In this document: positions 45,008 to 54,146 of the stretch, piece after piece
Layout of the letters: each line of letters opens with the position of its first letter
How positions within the stretch are numbered: position 1 is the stretch's first letter
NCBI GenBank assembly: GCA_028819255.1
Contig: JAPPMB010000078.1
Span: forward strand, 173,586-237,585
Reading direction: 5' to 3'
DNA length: 64,000 nucleotides
Origin: Bryobacterales bacterium
GTDB taxonomy: Bacteria > Acidobacteriota > Terriglobia > Bryobacterales > UBA6623
Position numbers and translations under genes: made by a program
The notes under the pieces: model-generated
The model's input: the letters and a program-made list of their open reading frames with translations, nothing else
Told to the model about the DNA's origin: nothing
The model's database searches: none

Positions 45008-45036
45008 CGCTTGCAGACTAGCACGCCCCGACCACA

Positions 45037-46257
45037 TCAGAAAGATCCTGTTGGGACGGGAGAAATCGCCTGGTTCGCGCGTGCGGTCACATGCTCTACG
45101 AGCCCATCAAGCCAGCGCGCCGCCTGTGGCGCGCCCGCTTCCGCGGACTTGATCGCGTCGAGGTGGCTCTTGCCGGCGTCCCGTGCCCGGATGTACGGCT
45201 CCAGAAACTCGCGGGGAGGCTCTCGCGGGTCGACGGAAGTCTCCAGCGCCCTGCGCAGCGAACCCCAGCCGTCCACGAGAACGCGATGCTCCCGGGACGG
45301 GGTCCGCCCCCGAGTCCTCTGACCGGTCTTTTGCGGCAGCTTCTCAATGATCCGTTCCAGTCTCCGAATGCGCTCCGCGATCTGTGCGTTGATCCGCCCT
45401 CGGGCAGCTTCGTAGAGCCTGCCCTCGCCATCGTGGGCGCGCGGTGCGCGCACCAGTCCGTACCAGGCATCCAGGGCGCGCAGAGTGCCGATCAGCTTGG
45501 CAGTCACGCCGAAACGGCTCCTGAGGGACCCGTACTCGCTGGGCCTGATGCGCTTCGTGATTAGAGAGTGAGAATGTGAGGCCACGAGCATGTTCTCGCC
45601 GACGTTCTTCCGGATCACGGATCCGGCGGCCGTGACCGATCCGAACCCGACTTCGAGAGGCCCGACCAGCCCGCAATTGCCTCCGATGAAGACGGGGTCG
45701 GATTGCATCAGCACACCGCGGATGCCGCCGATGAGGCTCCCCCACTTGTCCCCTCGCGGGTCGAAGTTGAAATGGATGGCGCCAGAGCCAATCTCCGTGT
45801 GGTCGCGGCGCGACCGGCCTCCGCTGAGAAAGAGGTCGCAGAAGTTGATGAGCGAGCCGGCGACGCAACAGGACGTGAACGTGGTGTTCTTCAGCGCGAC
45901 GTTGTGCGCGGCCTCGGCCTGCTCTTCCAGCAAGGTCTCGGGGCGGATCTCCGCGAATCCGCGCACCTTGACGCCTTGCAGAAAGGTCGCCCCGTGGTAG
46001 AGCCCCGAGCCGAGTTCCACGTCCCGACCGATCTGGCAGTCGTGGACCTCGGCATGACCCGAGGTGCCGATCACGGCGCCGGAGGCGACGGACAGCCTCC
46101 GGCCGGAGAGCGTCGCATACCGGATGACCGCTCCCCGCTCGATCGCTTGCAGGTCTACGTCCTCGCCGATGTAGACACGTTCGGAGCCCCAGACCTCCAC
46201 GCCGCGGCTTCGGAGGGCGTCGACTCTCGCCCTGTTGCCGGAAGCATCGAACTGCAT
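45037..46257 (-). CDS. Left-handed beta-helix (hexapeptide-repeat) protein, UDP-GlcNAc pyrophosphorylase-related
   Basis: Protein of 406 aa built on hexapeptide repeats (about 20-270; for example 'VYIGEDVDLQAIERGAVI', 'AVIGTSGHAEVHDCQIG', 'PVFIGGNCGLVGPLEVG', 'GSVTAAGSVIRKNV'). This is the left-handed parallel beta-helix fold of acyl- and nucleotidyl-transferases such as the C-terminal half of GlmU. No N-terminal nucleotidyltransferase signature (LxxGxGTRM) is present, so any transferase would be acetyl- rather than uridylyl-. The C-terminal 130 residues are helical and basic. The start is the ATG at 46257; the ORF track adds 40 residues without support. It heads a minus-strand run with a lipoprotein and two sulfatases. 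Confidence 0.75.
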   Translation of the reverse strand: MQFDASGNRARVDALRSRGVEVWGSERVYIGEDVDLQAIERGAVIRYATLSGRRLSVASGAVIGTSGHAEVHDCQIGRDVELGSGLYHGATFLQGVKVRGFAEIRPETLLEEQAEAAHNVALKNTTFTSCCVAGSLINFCDLFLSGGRSRRDHTEIGSGAIHFNFDPRGDKWGSLIGGIRGVLMQSDPVFIGGNCGLVGPLEVGFGSVTAAGSVIRKNVGENMLVASHSHSLITKRIRPSEYGSLRSRFGVTAKLIGTLRALDAWYGLVRAPRAHDGEGRLYEAARGRINAQIAERIRRLERIIEKLPQKTGQRTRGRTPSREHRVLVDGWGSLRRALETSVDPREPPREFLEPYIRARDAGKSHLDAIKSAEAGAPQAARWLDGLVEHVTARANQAISPVPTGSF

Positions 46258-47193
46258 GATATTTCCCAGTTTCTCACGGCTCCTGATGCCCTGGCTTCGA
46301 TGCGCTCTCGGGATCTCCGCCGAACTGGTTCCGGCTGTGTCAGGACGGTTGACGCATTTCGACGGAATCCGGTTCAATGTGGCTACATGATCCAGGTCCG
46401 AACCGGCAAGGAGTACTTTCGCCAGACTAGGCCAACGTCGAGACTCGGAAAGGGACGAGATCCTACGCTGTGAGGCCGCCGTTGAGCGGCTCCGCGAGAA
46501 TCACGAAAGCCCTGGACTCCACCTTGAGCGACTCGGGAGCGCGTCCTAGAATCACTGGTTGATCCGGGCTTCCGGGAAACTGCGCGTGATCCTCGCTCCC
46601 GCCTCGGTGCGAGGTGTCCTGCGGGTGTGCGTTGCGCTTAACATGGAGTGCCACGGCACAATGTATGCGTGGTCGCGGCGACAGGGCTTCACACGAATCT
46701 CTATGATGCGGCGTTTGTCAATAGGGAGGCCTACCCCAGGAACGTAGGCAACGGCTCGGGTCCGGAGGACCTGCGGAAGCTCTGGATGCTGATCAGCAGG
46801 ATGCGCTTGTCCATGGCTCAGCTACCACGGTATCCGGCAGAGCGTCAGTGCCAAGACCGGTATGGTGTTTGTGGTGCCTTGTGGCGCTTCGACGTCAAAT
46901 GGCAAGCCGTGGCAACCTGGGCTCCGAGCCCAGGGACAATTTGGACGGTCTTCGCTCCTATTGAGCGATGGCCGCATTCCGGACCCAAGTCGGACCGAGG
47001 GCAGGACAGCAAACGTGAAGGGCGTGGAACTCGGAGCGGACGCCATGCAGATCGCCATGAGGCACACATGTCCTGACAATAGAATGGTCTCGCCTGCCTA
47101 GTGCCGATCCGGCAGCAGGCATTGCTCCGGCGTACGAGGAGGCACCACTGCGCGAATTTCAGAGCCAGCTCACAGTGTGACCGAACGCGTGCC
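46258..47193. other. Gene-less stretch before the NYN gene
   Basis: About 0.95 kb with only short overlapping ORFs and no recognisable motif. A 79-aa plus-strand frame (46862-47101) and a 142-aa frame (46648-47076) overlap each other and are unsupported. It may include island-boundary debris. Confidence 0.4.
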
Positions 47194-47211
47194 GCGGTGG
47201 TCGACCACCGC
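47194..47211. terminator. Perfect 18-bp palindrome past the NYN gene stop
   Basis: GCGGTGGTCGACCACCGC is its own reverse complement. As RNA it folds as a 7-bp stem with a TCGA loop starting 11 nt beyond the NYN stop codon. It could be a terminator (no T-run) or a dimeric protein site. Confidence 0.4.
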
Positions 47212-47222
47212 AACGTTCACGA

Positions 47223-48734
47223 TCAGGCCTTCGGAATAATCCAATCCTCAATCAACCGCTTTTCCTTGGGGCTCAATTTCACGTGGGAAGTATCAACCAG
47301 TTTGGATATATTGGACCCAAAAGACCTCGCTAGATCAACCATTTTAAGGCCTTGGTACTCTTCCAAGTTAAGACGCTCATTTTGTAGACGACGGAGGATA
47401 AACTGGATCGCTTTTCGGCTGACGGAATATCCTTCTTTGACTATTCGGTCACGAACATCCTTTGATGTCGTGTTTACATGGAAAAAACCTTGCGATGACA
47501 CTGATTCTAGGATGACTTCAAAAATACGGAAATAGACTTTTGATTTGAGTGGAGGAACATTGTAATTCCTATGAAGTCGCTCAACAAACTCATGTAGATC
47601 GGCATCGTCTCTACTGACCAGATAATCCCTACTCGACTCATCCGATGGTAGTGGCGGCTCATGGCGCTTAGGATCCCAGATAACGTCGTGACTTCCCATT
47701 TTGGTGTATTCTAGCCCAATCCTCCCTACAAAATCCGTGATGAACGAGCCGAAATTTGGAAATCCGAACCATGCTTGGCTGGGAAATCGTTGCTGCAGAG
47801 AATGGGCCAAGGTTGCACCGGGCACAGGTTGGGTCGCATGTGATACTTCGGATTTGATGAATCGATCAATCTCCTCGACGACATCGGGACTACGTGAATC
47901 GGGACTACGTGAGCCAATCACGGTGAGATCGCGCAATTCAACAGACCAAGATTTGTCGCTTCGCTCCACAAGTTTCAGTCTTTGATTCTGGCTTACTAAG
48001 GCCTTAACAAAGGCGATTAAACTGTAGAATCCATACCAGTTGCTGTCCGGAAAATCAGCTTGATTCCTAAATATCGAGTGGATTAGGTAGCTACGAAGAG
48101 ATCCACCTTTCCGAGCAATTGAGTCTTCCAATTTCTCAACAAGCTGCCTAAGTCGATGCTGATCATGCGCATCTATATTTTCTCCAAAGGCATGAGTTTC
48201 CAGCGCCTGTGCTACAAAATCATCAGACTCAATTACAGTATCTGCGATTTGAGTATATGCTTTTGAGGCGTCGCTTGGCGTAATTACCATCAATCTTCGG
48301 TCAAATCGTCTAAGTCGGAGCAGGACAGGCGAAAAATCAGAATCTGCAGACATTATAATGAATTCCTCGAAGGAGGGGTTCTGTTCTAAGGCATCGATGA
48401 TATCAAGGACCATGTGAATATCTGCAGAACTCTTACCCTGTGCTGTCAATGATGGACAGTCAACGACCTCGAAGGCAGAGCGCACAAAATCAATGCGAAA
48501 CCGCGAAAATGATGCAGGGTTCAAATAGCATTTCCTTAGAATTACTCGTCGACTGATGTCAGAATTGATCCTATCATTAGGGATTCGAGAAATCCAGTCC
48601 AACCATCGATTTGGATTCGTCGCAAAATAGTAAGCGGTCTTCTCTCCATAGTCATGCTGCAATCCAAGAAATATGTTATCGAAGTCCACGAATACAGCTG
48701 ATCGTAACGGCTCGTTATGGGTTGGTATCTGCAT
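47223..48734 (-). CDS. NYN-domain (LabA/DUF88) putative RNase with LOTUS-like C-terminal domains
   Basis: Cytoplasmic protein (503 aa). The N-terminal NYN/PIN-like nuclease domain (about 10-180) carries the expected acidic residues in 'VFVDFDNIF', 'SADIHMVLDI' and 'IMSADSDFSPVL', so metal-dependent RNase activity is plausible. The remainder contains about three winged-helix-like units of OST-HTH/LOTUS style ('LRSYLIHSIFRNQADFPDSN', 'FGFPNFGSFITDFVG', 'GYSVSRKAIQFILRRLQNE'), usually RNA-binding. The gene is visibly AT-rich: one sampled 60-nt line has 25 G+C against 45 in a line of dnaE2. Acquisition by transfer is likely. Starts possible at TTG 48803, ATG 48779 or ATG 48734; the last gives the usual NYN N-terminus. 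Role unknown; RNA turnover or phage defence are options. Confidence 0.8.
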   Translation of the reverse strand: MQIPTHNEPLRSAVFVDFDNIFLGLQHDYGEKTAYYFATNPNRWLDWISRIPNDRINSDISRRVILRKCYLNPASFSRFRIDFVRSAFEVVDCPSLTAQGKSSADIHMVLDIIDALEQNPSFEEFIIMSADSDFSPVLLRLRRFDRRLMVITPSDASKAYTQIADTVIESDDFVAQALETHAFGENIDAHDQHRLRQLVEKLEDSIARKGGSLRSYLIHSIFRNQADFPDSNWYGFYSLIAFVKALVSQNQRLKLVERSDKSWSVELRDLTVIGSRSPDSRSPDVVEEIDRFIKSEVSHATQPVPGATLAHSLQQRFPSQAWFGFPNFGSFITDFVGRIGLEYTKMGSHDVIWDPKRHEPPLPSDESSRDYLVSRDDADLHEFVERLHRNYNVPPLKSKVYFRIFEVILESVSSQGFFHVNTTSKDVRDRIVKEGYSVSRKAIQFILRRLQNERLNLEEYQGLKMVDLARSFGSNISKLVDTSHVKLSPKEKRLIEDWIIPKA

Positions 48735-48803
48735 GCTAAGGTGGTTAGAGTTGTCTGGAAAGCCGACTGAGGGAATCATACACCAATGTAATGTCTTTGT
48801 CAA

Positions 48804-49480
48804 TAACCGTTCGGACGATGGGTGGAGGAAGTCCCTGATTGGCGTACAGCTGAATGTAGACGGCCGGACGTTCAGTGGGTGTTTGTGCTACAGAACAGAC
48901 GTGCGGGCTAATGTTCCGATCGGAAGGGAGGGGGTACCGGCCACGGGTATGGTCGGACGCGCTGTCGACGCGGCCTGCCGGAGCTGTGAATTGCTGGCGG
49001 GGGCCTTGCTGCGGTCCGAGGCGGAAGTACGGTGGATGGAGTCGCTGCAGGGGCAGTTGGAGAGAGCAGCAGGCACAGCGGGCTTACACGGCGGAGCGGG
49101 AGGAGCGCCCGTGGCAGGCGGAGGAGAACCACGGACACGAGTTGGCCAGAGCCTGCAGAATGGCAGAGGGACTCAGACCCGTGCATTGTGCCCACGTGCA
49201 GGGAGAACAAGCGGGCCGCAGTCTTGGCCAATTCCCGGTAGGGAAGGACCGGGACCGAGAGGAATCCGGGAGGGCCGCTTACGGGCTGGACGCAGAGTCC
49301 GGTGTCCGTGTCACGGGAGCCGAGCAGATTCTGAGAATCATCAAGGGCGATCAACTCGGCAGGACGCCTTCTGCCCGCCGGTGCGCAATCGTGCGCTTCG
49401 GCCGCGCCCTCGAGTGCCCCGCGAATCGCAGGCCAGGCGGTTTGGAATTCGCCTGGAACCGATGTACGGTGTAGGTCTTG
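48804..49480. other. Gene-less stretch with a possibly frameshifted coiled-coil relic
   Basis: No intact gene. Plus-strand frames read 'LLRSEAEVRWMESLQGQLE' and then, in another frame, 'RAYTAEREERPWQAEENHG'. Together these look like one charged helical protein broken by frameshifts. No family is identified and chance composition cannot be excluded. Confidence 0.35.
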
Positions 49481-51028
49481 ATGGCTAAGCGTCTCCTGCC
49501 GATCGGTATCCAGACGTTCCGCAAGCTCCGCAAGCGGAACTACTACTACGTGGACAAGACTCCATACGCCATGCAGCTGATCGGCGAGGGAACACATTAT
49601 TTCCTGTCGCGCCCGCGACGGTTCGGCAAGAGCCTCTTTCTCGACACGCTCAAGGCGCTGTTTGAAGGCAGGCGGGAACTGTTCCAGGGCCTGCACGCCC
49701 ACGGGGACTGGGAATGGTCCGTGCGCCATCCGGTCGTGCGGCTCGATTTCAGCGGCGGCGATTTCGAGGAGCGTGGCTACTTGCGCACGAACCTGATGGC
49801 GCAACTCGACGCCATCGAGGAGGAAGCCGGCATCCGCACGCGCTACGACACAGGCCCGGAGCGGCTCGCCGACCTCATCCGCGGTCTCCACCGGCAGAGC
49901 GGCCGGGGTGTCGCGGTGCTGGTGGACGAGTACGACAAGCCGATCTTGGATGCATTGGACGTGCCGGAAATCGCGCGCGCAAACCGGAACTACCTGCGCG
50001 GCCTGTATGCCGTTCTCAAGTCCTGCGATGCGCAGATCCGCTTCTGCATGCTCACCGGAGTCAGCAGGTTCTCCAAGGTGAGCCTGTTTTCGGGGCTGAA
50101 CAACCTCATCGACATTACGCTCGAGCCGGCTTACTCGTCCATTTGCGGCTACACGGAGAGCGACTTGGACGATGTCTTCGCAGCCGAACTGGAGGGGCTC
50201 GACCGGGACCGTGTCCGCGACTGGTACAACGGCTACAGCTGGGGGGGCGTCGAGAAGGTCTACAACCCTTTCGACGCGCTGCTGCTGTTCCGCAAGCGTA
50301 CGTTCAGCGCGTGGTGGTTCGAGACCGCCACGCCCACGTTCCTGGTGGAGACACTCGTCAAGCGCGGCATCGCGACCGCGTCCTTGGACGGCAGGCTCGC
50401 GAGCGAGAAGCTGCTCGGCACCTTCGACGTGGGACGGATCGCCACGGAGGCGCTGCTGTTCCAGACCGGTTACCTCACGATCCAAGGCCAAGAGGACCGG
50501 CTAGGGAAGCACTACTACCGCTTGGGATATCCGAACCGGGAGGTGCGCGAGAGCCTCAACGAAAGCCTGGTCGATTACCTGACTGGGGACGATCCCGAAC
50601 GGGAGACGAACGCCATGCGACTCGGCGACCTGCTGCTGAAGGCCGATTTCGCGGGCCTGGAACGGCTGTTCCGGGCCATGTACGCTGGCATACCTTACGA
50701 ATGGCACATTCGCAACGAGATCGCGCGCTTCGAGGGGTACTACGCCAGCGTGTTCTACTCGTACTTCGCCGGGCTCGGGCTGGAGGTGAGAGTGGAGGAA
50801 AGCGGCAGCGCCGGGCGGCTGGACATGGCGGTGCGGGCGGGCGGCAGGGTGTTCCTGTTCGAGTTCAAGGTGCTGGAGCGATCCGGGCCTGGAGCGGCGA
50901 TGGCGCAGCTGAAGGAGCGGGGCTACGCGGACAAGTACCGCCACTTGGGCGAGCCGGTGCATCTGGTGGCGGTGGAGTTCAGCGCGAAGACGAGGAACAT
51001 CGCCGGGTTCGAGACGGCACAAGCCTGA
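49481..51028 (+). CDS. AAA-ATPase-like protein with C-terminal PD-(D/E)XK nuclease domain
   Basis: Protein of 515 aa with the paired 'AAA-ATPase-like' (PF09820-type) and PD-(D/E)XK (PF08011-type) domains. The N-terminus is 'LPIGIQTFRKLRKRNYYYVD', characteristic of the family. A P-loop 'RPRRFGKS' has K50, and Walker B-like 'VLVDEYDKP' has D149/E150. The nuclease motif is D448 in 'GRLDMAV' followed by E461-F-K463 in 'FEFKVLE'. Members occur in many multicopy families of gut and soil bacteria; a mobile or defence-related role is suspected but not established. Start ATG 49481. Between two gene-poor spacers and next to the AT-rich NYN gene, fitting an accessory island. Confidence 0.92.
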   Translation: MAKRLLPIGIQTFRKLRKRNYYYVDKTPYAMQLIGEGTHYFLSRPRRFGKSLFLDTLKALFEGRRELFQGLHAHGDWEWSVRHPVVRLDFSGGDFEERGYLRTNLMAQLDAIEEEAGIRTRYDTGPERLADLIRGLHRQSGRGVAVLVDEYDKPILDALDVPEIARANRNYLRGLYAVLKSCDAQIRFCMLTGVSRFSKVSLFSGLNNLIDITLEPAYSSICGYTESDLDDVFAAELEGLDRDRVRDWYNGYSWGGVEKVYNPFDALLLFRKRTFSAWWFETATPTFLVETLVKRGIATASLDGRLASEKLLGTFDVGRIATEALLFQTGYLTIQGQEDRLGKHYYRLGYPNREVRESLNESLVDYLTGDDPERETNAMRLGDLLLKADFAGLERLFRAMYAGIPYEWHIRNEIARFEGYYASVFYSYFAGLGLEVRVEESGSAGRLDMAVRAGGRVFLFEFKVLERSGPGAAMAQLKERGYADKYRHLGEPVHLVAVEFSAKTRNIAGFETAQA

Positions 51029-51696
51029 GTCGGCAAGCCTTCGTCTTTGCCGGGCACGAACTGAAGACGATCCTGAACCGGGTCTACCGGCTGTCTGGAT
51101 TCGGATACTTGCGGATTCTCCACAACACGGCCTTGCCTACAGGTCCTGCTGAAGATCCTCTCTTGGAAAGGACTCGATGCGGCAATCAGATGGTCCCATG
51201 AAGACCGTGTTTTGGCCGTCACGCCGTTCGAGTCGAGAGGCTGCGGTCGGAGGACGGAGCCCGACCGGCATCTGCTGTGGCAGCGGCGGCGTGACCTCCT
51301 GATGCAATTGGTCCGGGTCCGGCAGTCAGAGAGGGCTTCGCGAGAAACGTAGTCGGGCTGAGCGCAAACCGCGTGGCCGGTTGGAGCGTTGTGTATGCCG
51401 GCAAGCAGCCCGAACCCCGGGTGAGGATCATTGCAGATGCGGCGCTGGCCATCAATGAAGGCCGCGCTTGGGCGGGAGCCCCGGATTCTGTGTGGCAGAC
51501 GGCCCTGCCTCCTGCGTGGTGCCTGGTCTTCTTGGCGAGCATGAGGGAGGGAGCGCACCCGAACCGCAGCATCCCCGAACGAGACAAACTGAGCGGGCCG
51601 AGAGTGGCTAGACAGCCGTGGCGCGGCTGTGTGAAGATCGACTCTCTGGCAAGGCGGGCCTCTTCGGGTCTCGCCGGGCGCCTGCTCCCCGCAAGG
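51029..51696. other. Gene-less stretch between the AAA/nuclease gene and lpxA
   Basis: About 670 bp. The frame of lpxA is open from 51373, but the 108 residues before the LpxA start have no motif and no counterpart in the family. Overlapping minus-strand frames are likewise unsupported. No promoter or terminator stands out. Confidence 0.45.
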
Positions 51697-52518
51697 ATGT
51701 CGTCGGTCCATCCCTCCGCCACAATTGCGACGACCGCCCGCGTGGCGCGGGGCGCCCGGATCGGCCCCGACGTGGTCATTGGGGAATACGCGATCATCGA
51801 GACAGACGTCGTGGTGGGAGCTCGGTGCAGGATCGACTCCCATGCTGTAGTCAAGCGCTGGACCGCGCTCGGGACGGACAACCAGATCTCCAGCGGGGCG
51901 GTCTTGGGCAGTGATCCGCTCGACAAGGCCTTCCAGGGCGACCGCTCCTACCTGCGCATCGGCAGCGGCAACAGCATCCGCGAGCACTTCACGATCTCTC
52001 GTGGCACCGAGCCGGAGTCGGAGACCGTGATCGGTGACGGAAACTTCATCATGACCTCAGGCCACATTGCACACAATTGCCGGATCGGGAACGAGACGGT
52101 GATCGCCAGCGCCACGCTCGTGGCCGGACATGTCCAGATCGAGGATCGCGCCTTCGTTTCCGGCGGAATCGGCGTGCAGCAGCATTTGCGCATCGGCGAA
52201 CTCTCAATGGTTGGCGGGATGACCCGAGTCAACCAGGACGTGACCCCGTACCTCACCCACGTCGGGCCGACCATGGCCGTGCACGGTCTCAATCTTGTCG
52301 GGCTGCGCCGTGCGGGGCTTGGCAGCATCGAAATCAGCCGGGTCCGCCGAGCCTATCGGATACTGTTTCGGTCGGGCATGCCCCTCGAAGAGGCGCTGAC
52401 CAAGGTCGAACTGGAGGTGGTAGGCCCCCACGCCCGCCACATGGTCGAGTTCATCCGCGCTTCGAAGCGGGGCGTGTGTCGGCGAAAGGGCCGCGGGAAG
52501 GAAAAGCAAGAGGACTGA
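51697..52518 (+). CDS. lpxA: UDP-N-acetylglucosamine acyltransferase (lipid A biosynthesis)
   Basis: Cytoplasmic trimeric acyltransferase (273 aa) performing the first lipid A step, transfer of a 3-hydroxyacyl chain from ACP to UDP-GlcNAc O-3. Hexapeptide repeats form a left-handed beta-helix from the start ('VHPSATIATTARVARGARIG'). The catalytic His is in 'GHIAHNCRIGNE' (H126, matching E. coli H125), and the C-terminal helical domain follows 'GLNLVGLRRAGL' (about 200 onward). A basic tail replaces the usual end. Length matches LpxA (about 262) if translation begins at the ATG at 51697; the ORF extends further up without homology. It lacks the common lpxD-fabZ neighbours. It is followed after 6 nt by a VOC gene, so the two are probably co-transcribed. 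Confidence 0.92.
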   Translation: MSSVHPSATIATTARVARGARIGPDVVIGEYAIIETDVVVGARCRIDSHAVVKRWTALGTDNQISSGAVLGSDPLDKAFQGDRSYLRIGSGNSIREHFTISRGTEPESETVIGDGNFIMTSGHIAHNCRIGNETVIASATLVAGHVQIEDRAFVSGGIGVQQHLRIGELSMVGGMTRVNQDVTPYLTHVGPTMAVHGLNLVGLRRAGLGSIEISRVRRAYRILFRSGMPLEEALTKVELEVVGPHARHMVEFIRASKRGVCRRKGRGKEKQED

Positions 52519-52524
52519 GAACCC

Positions 52525-52893
52525 ATGTACAACGGAATCGAACACACCGCAATCGCGACGAGGGATCCGGAATCCCTCGCCGGCTGGTACGAGCGCAACC
52601 TTGAGATGCCAATCGTCCACCGCTACGGAGGCAACGTATTTGTGCGGGCGAACGACGGTTCGATGATTGAGCTGATCCCTTCAGAGGGTGACCCGGCCAG
52701 GACGGGGATGCGAACGCCCGGAATCCGCCATCTCGCCATCAAGGTCGACGACTTTGACGAAGGCGTCAGCGACCTGCAGTCGAAGGGGATCGAAATCGTC
52801 GAGTTCGTGCAGGCCGGAACCAACAGGCTGGCCTTCTTCCTGGATCCCGAGGGCAACATCCTGCACCTGATCCACCGCGGGGAGCCGATCTAG
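52525..52893 (+). CDS. VOC-family glyoxalase/dioxygenase-like protein
   Basis: Small cytoplasmic vicinal-oxygen-chelate protein (122 aa). The first half starts 'IEHTAIATRDPESLAGWYER' with a probable metal His (H7) and 'MIELIPSEG' (Glu ligand). The second half has 'IRHLAIKVDDFDEGVSDLQSKG' (His ligand) and 'LAFFLDPEGNILHLI' (Glu/His end). This spacing of two beta-alpha-beta-beta-beta modules is the glyoxalase I/fosfomycin-resistance pattern. The metal set looks complete, so a metal-dependent isomerase, lyase or dioxygenase activity is possible; the substrate is unknown. It begins 6 nt after lpxA, implying co-transcription. ATG start. Confidence 0.88.
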   Translation: MYNGIEHTAIATRDPESLAGWYERNLEMPIVHRYGGNVFVRANDGSMIELIPSEGDPARTGMRTPGIRHLAIKVDDFDEGVSDLQSKGIEIVEFVQAGTNRLAFFLDPEGNILHLIHRGEPI

Positions 52894-52917
52894 AACCCGT
52901 CGACGCCCCGACGCCAC

Positions 52918-54135
52918 CTACCAGTTGGTCAGCGACCCGTCCGGCCGGGACAGCAGCGGGATCGGTCGCGAACGCTCGGTCACCTCGATTGCAAGCTCGG
53001 CTTGGGCCGCGTCGAATTCCACTCCGAGGCCGACGCGGTCGTTGGGCCACATCTTGCCGTTCCGGAAGTCATAGTGCGCTGGCAGATGAGGGTGGGTCCT
53101 GGCGCCCGATCCCGTCATCTCCATGATCACGGGACCCGGCAGCGAGACGCCGCAGTGCACGAGCGCCGCTTCGGAGACCGGTCCGGTGAAGTGCGGGATC
53201 AGGCCGACGTAGTGCGTCTCGCAGAGGGCGGCAAGCTTCATGTACTCGGTGATGCCGCCGCAGTTCGGAATTGACACGCGGGAATAGTCGATGAGGCGAT
53301 TCTCGATCAGGACGTTGGCGTCCCAACGGTCGCCGAAGTGCTCTCCGACCGCGATCGGCACCTTGACCAGAGGCCGGAGGGTCCTGTAGACCTCCGGGTT
53401 CTCTGATCGCACGAGGTCCTCGCAGAACACAGGCCGGAGGGGTTCCAGCAGCGTTGACAGACGCACGGCGTCGGGGAAATCGAAGCGCGTGTGATAGTCG
53501 ATGGCCCAGTCGCCCTCGTCGCCGACGCCTGCGCGGATCTCCTTGCACATCTCGAAGGTCTCGTCAACGGCTTGGCGGTGCCGGTAGGGTCCGTCGCCGC
53601 GAGAGCCCGCTCCCCCCGTTCGAAACGCACGGAATCCAGCTTCGATGCATGCTCGGGCGGTGTCGCGTAGCGAACCCTGACGCGGGAACCCGGTCGAGTA
53701 GCACTCGACGTGGTTGCGGGTGCGTCCGCCGAGCAGCTGCCAGACCGGAACACCGAACGCCTTCGCCGTGATGTCCCAAAGGGCGAGATCTATCGCTCCG
53801 AGGGCATGAATCTTCTCGCGTCCGGGTGGATAGAAGTACCCGCGGTACATCAACTGCCAGAGATGCTCGATGCGAAATGGATTCTCGCCGATGATCATTG
53901 CGCCGAGCTGTCCTACCGTGTCCTGCGAACCGCCCTCTCCGATTCCGGTGATGCCGACATCGGTTTCGACTGTGACGATGTGTGAACTCTGATTGAAGAT
54001 CGGTCGGGAGTCCGAGACTCGATAGAACCGGACGCGGGTGACCTTGGCCTTTGGCAGCGCGGCCCACGAGAATGGCGCGGCCAGCGCGGAAGCCGATCCG
54101 AGAAGGGAATACTTGAGCAGCTTGCGGCGGCGCAT
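52918..54135 (-). CDS. Exported enolase-superfamily (mandelate racemase-type) enzyme
   Basis: Third enolase-superfamily member in the window (405 aa). The N-terminus 'RRRKLLKYSLLGSASALAA' is a Tat-like or Sec signal, so it is probably periplasmic. The capping domain includes 'ALGAIDLALWDITAKAFG'. Barrel residues: Asp and His in 'AIDYHTRF', acidic pair in 'VFCEDLVR', Glu in 'PIAVGEHF', and a late His in 'IPHFTGPVSEAA'. The Asp-X-His and late His suggest acid-sugar dehydratase chemistry like DgoD relatives; the second ligand motif 'CEDL' differs from the usual 'EEP'. The ORF track runs to 54897, but 54135 ATG is the signal-peptide start. It starts 11 nt after the acyltransferase stop, suggesting an operon. 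Confidence 0.9.
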   Translation of the reverse strand: MRRRKLLKYSLLGSASALAAPFSWAALPKAKVTRVRFYRVSDSRPIFNQSSHIVTVETDVGITGIGEGGSQDTVGQLGAMIIGENPFRIEHLWQLMYRGYFYPPGREKIHALGAIDLALWDITAKAFGVPVWQLLGGRTRNHVECYSTGFPRQGSLRDTARACIEAGFRAFRTGGAGSRGDGPYRHRQAVDETFEMCKEIRAGVGDEGDWAIDYHTRFDFPDAVRLSTLLEPLRPVFCEDLVRSENPEVYRTLRPLVKVPIAVGEHFGDRWDANVLIENRLIDYSRVSIPNCGGITEYMKLAALCETHYVGLIPHFTGPVSEAALVHCGVSLPGPVIMEMTGSGARTHPHLPAHYDFRNGKMWPNDRVGLGVEFDAAQAELAIEVTERSRPIPLLSRPDGSLTNW

Positions 54136-54146
54136 CGCGCCACGGA

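Noticed and set aside
51029-51696. An extended N-terminus for LpxA from 51373
   Set aside because: The extra 108 residues have no hexapeptide repeats, and family length is met from the ATG at 51697.
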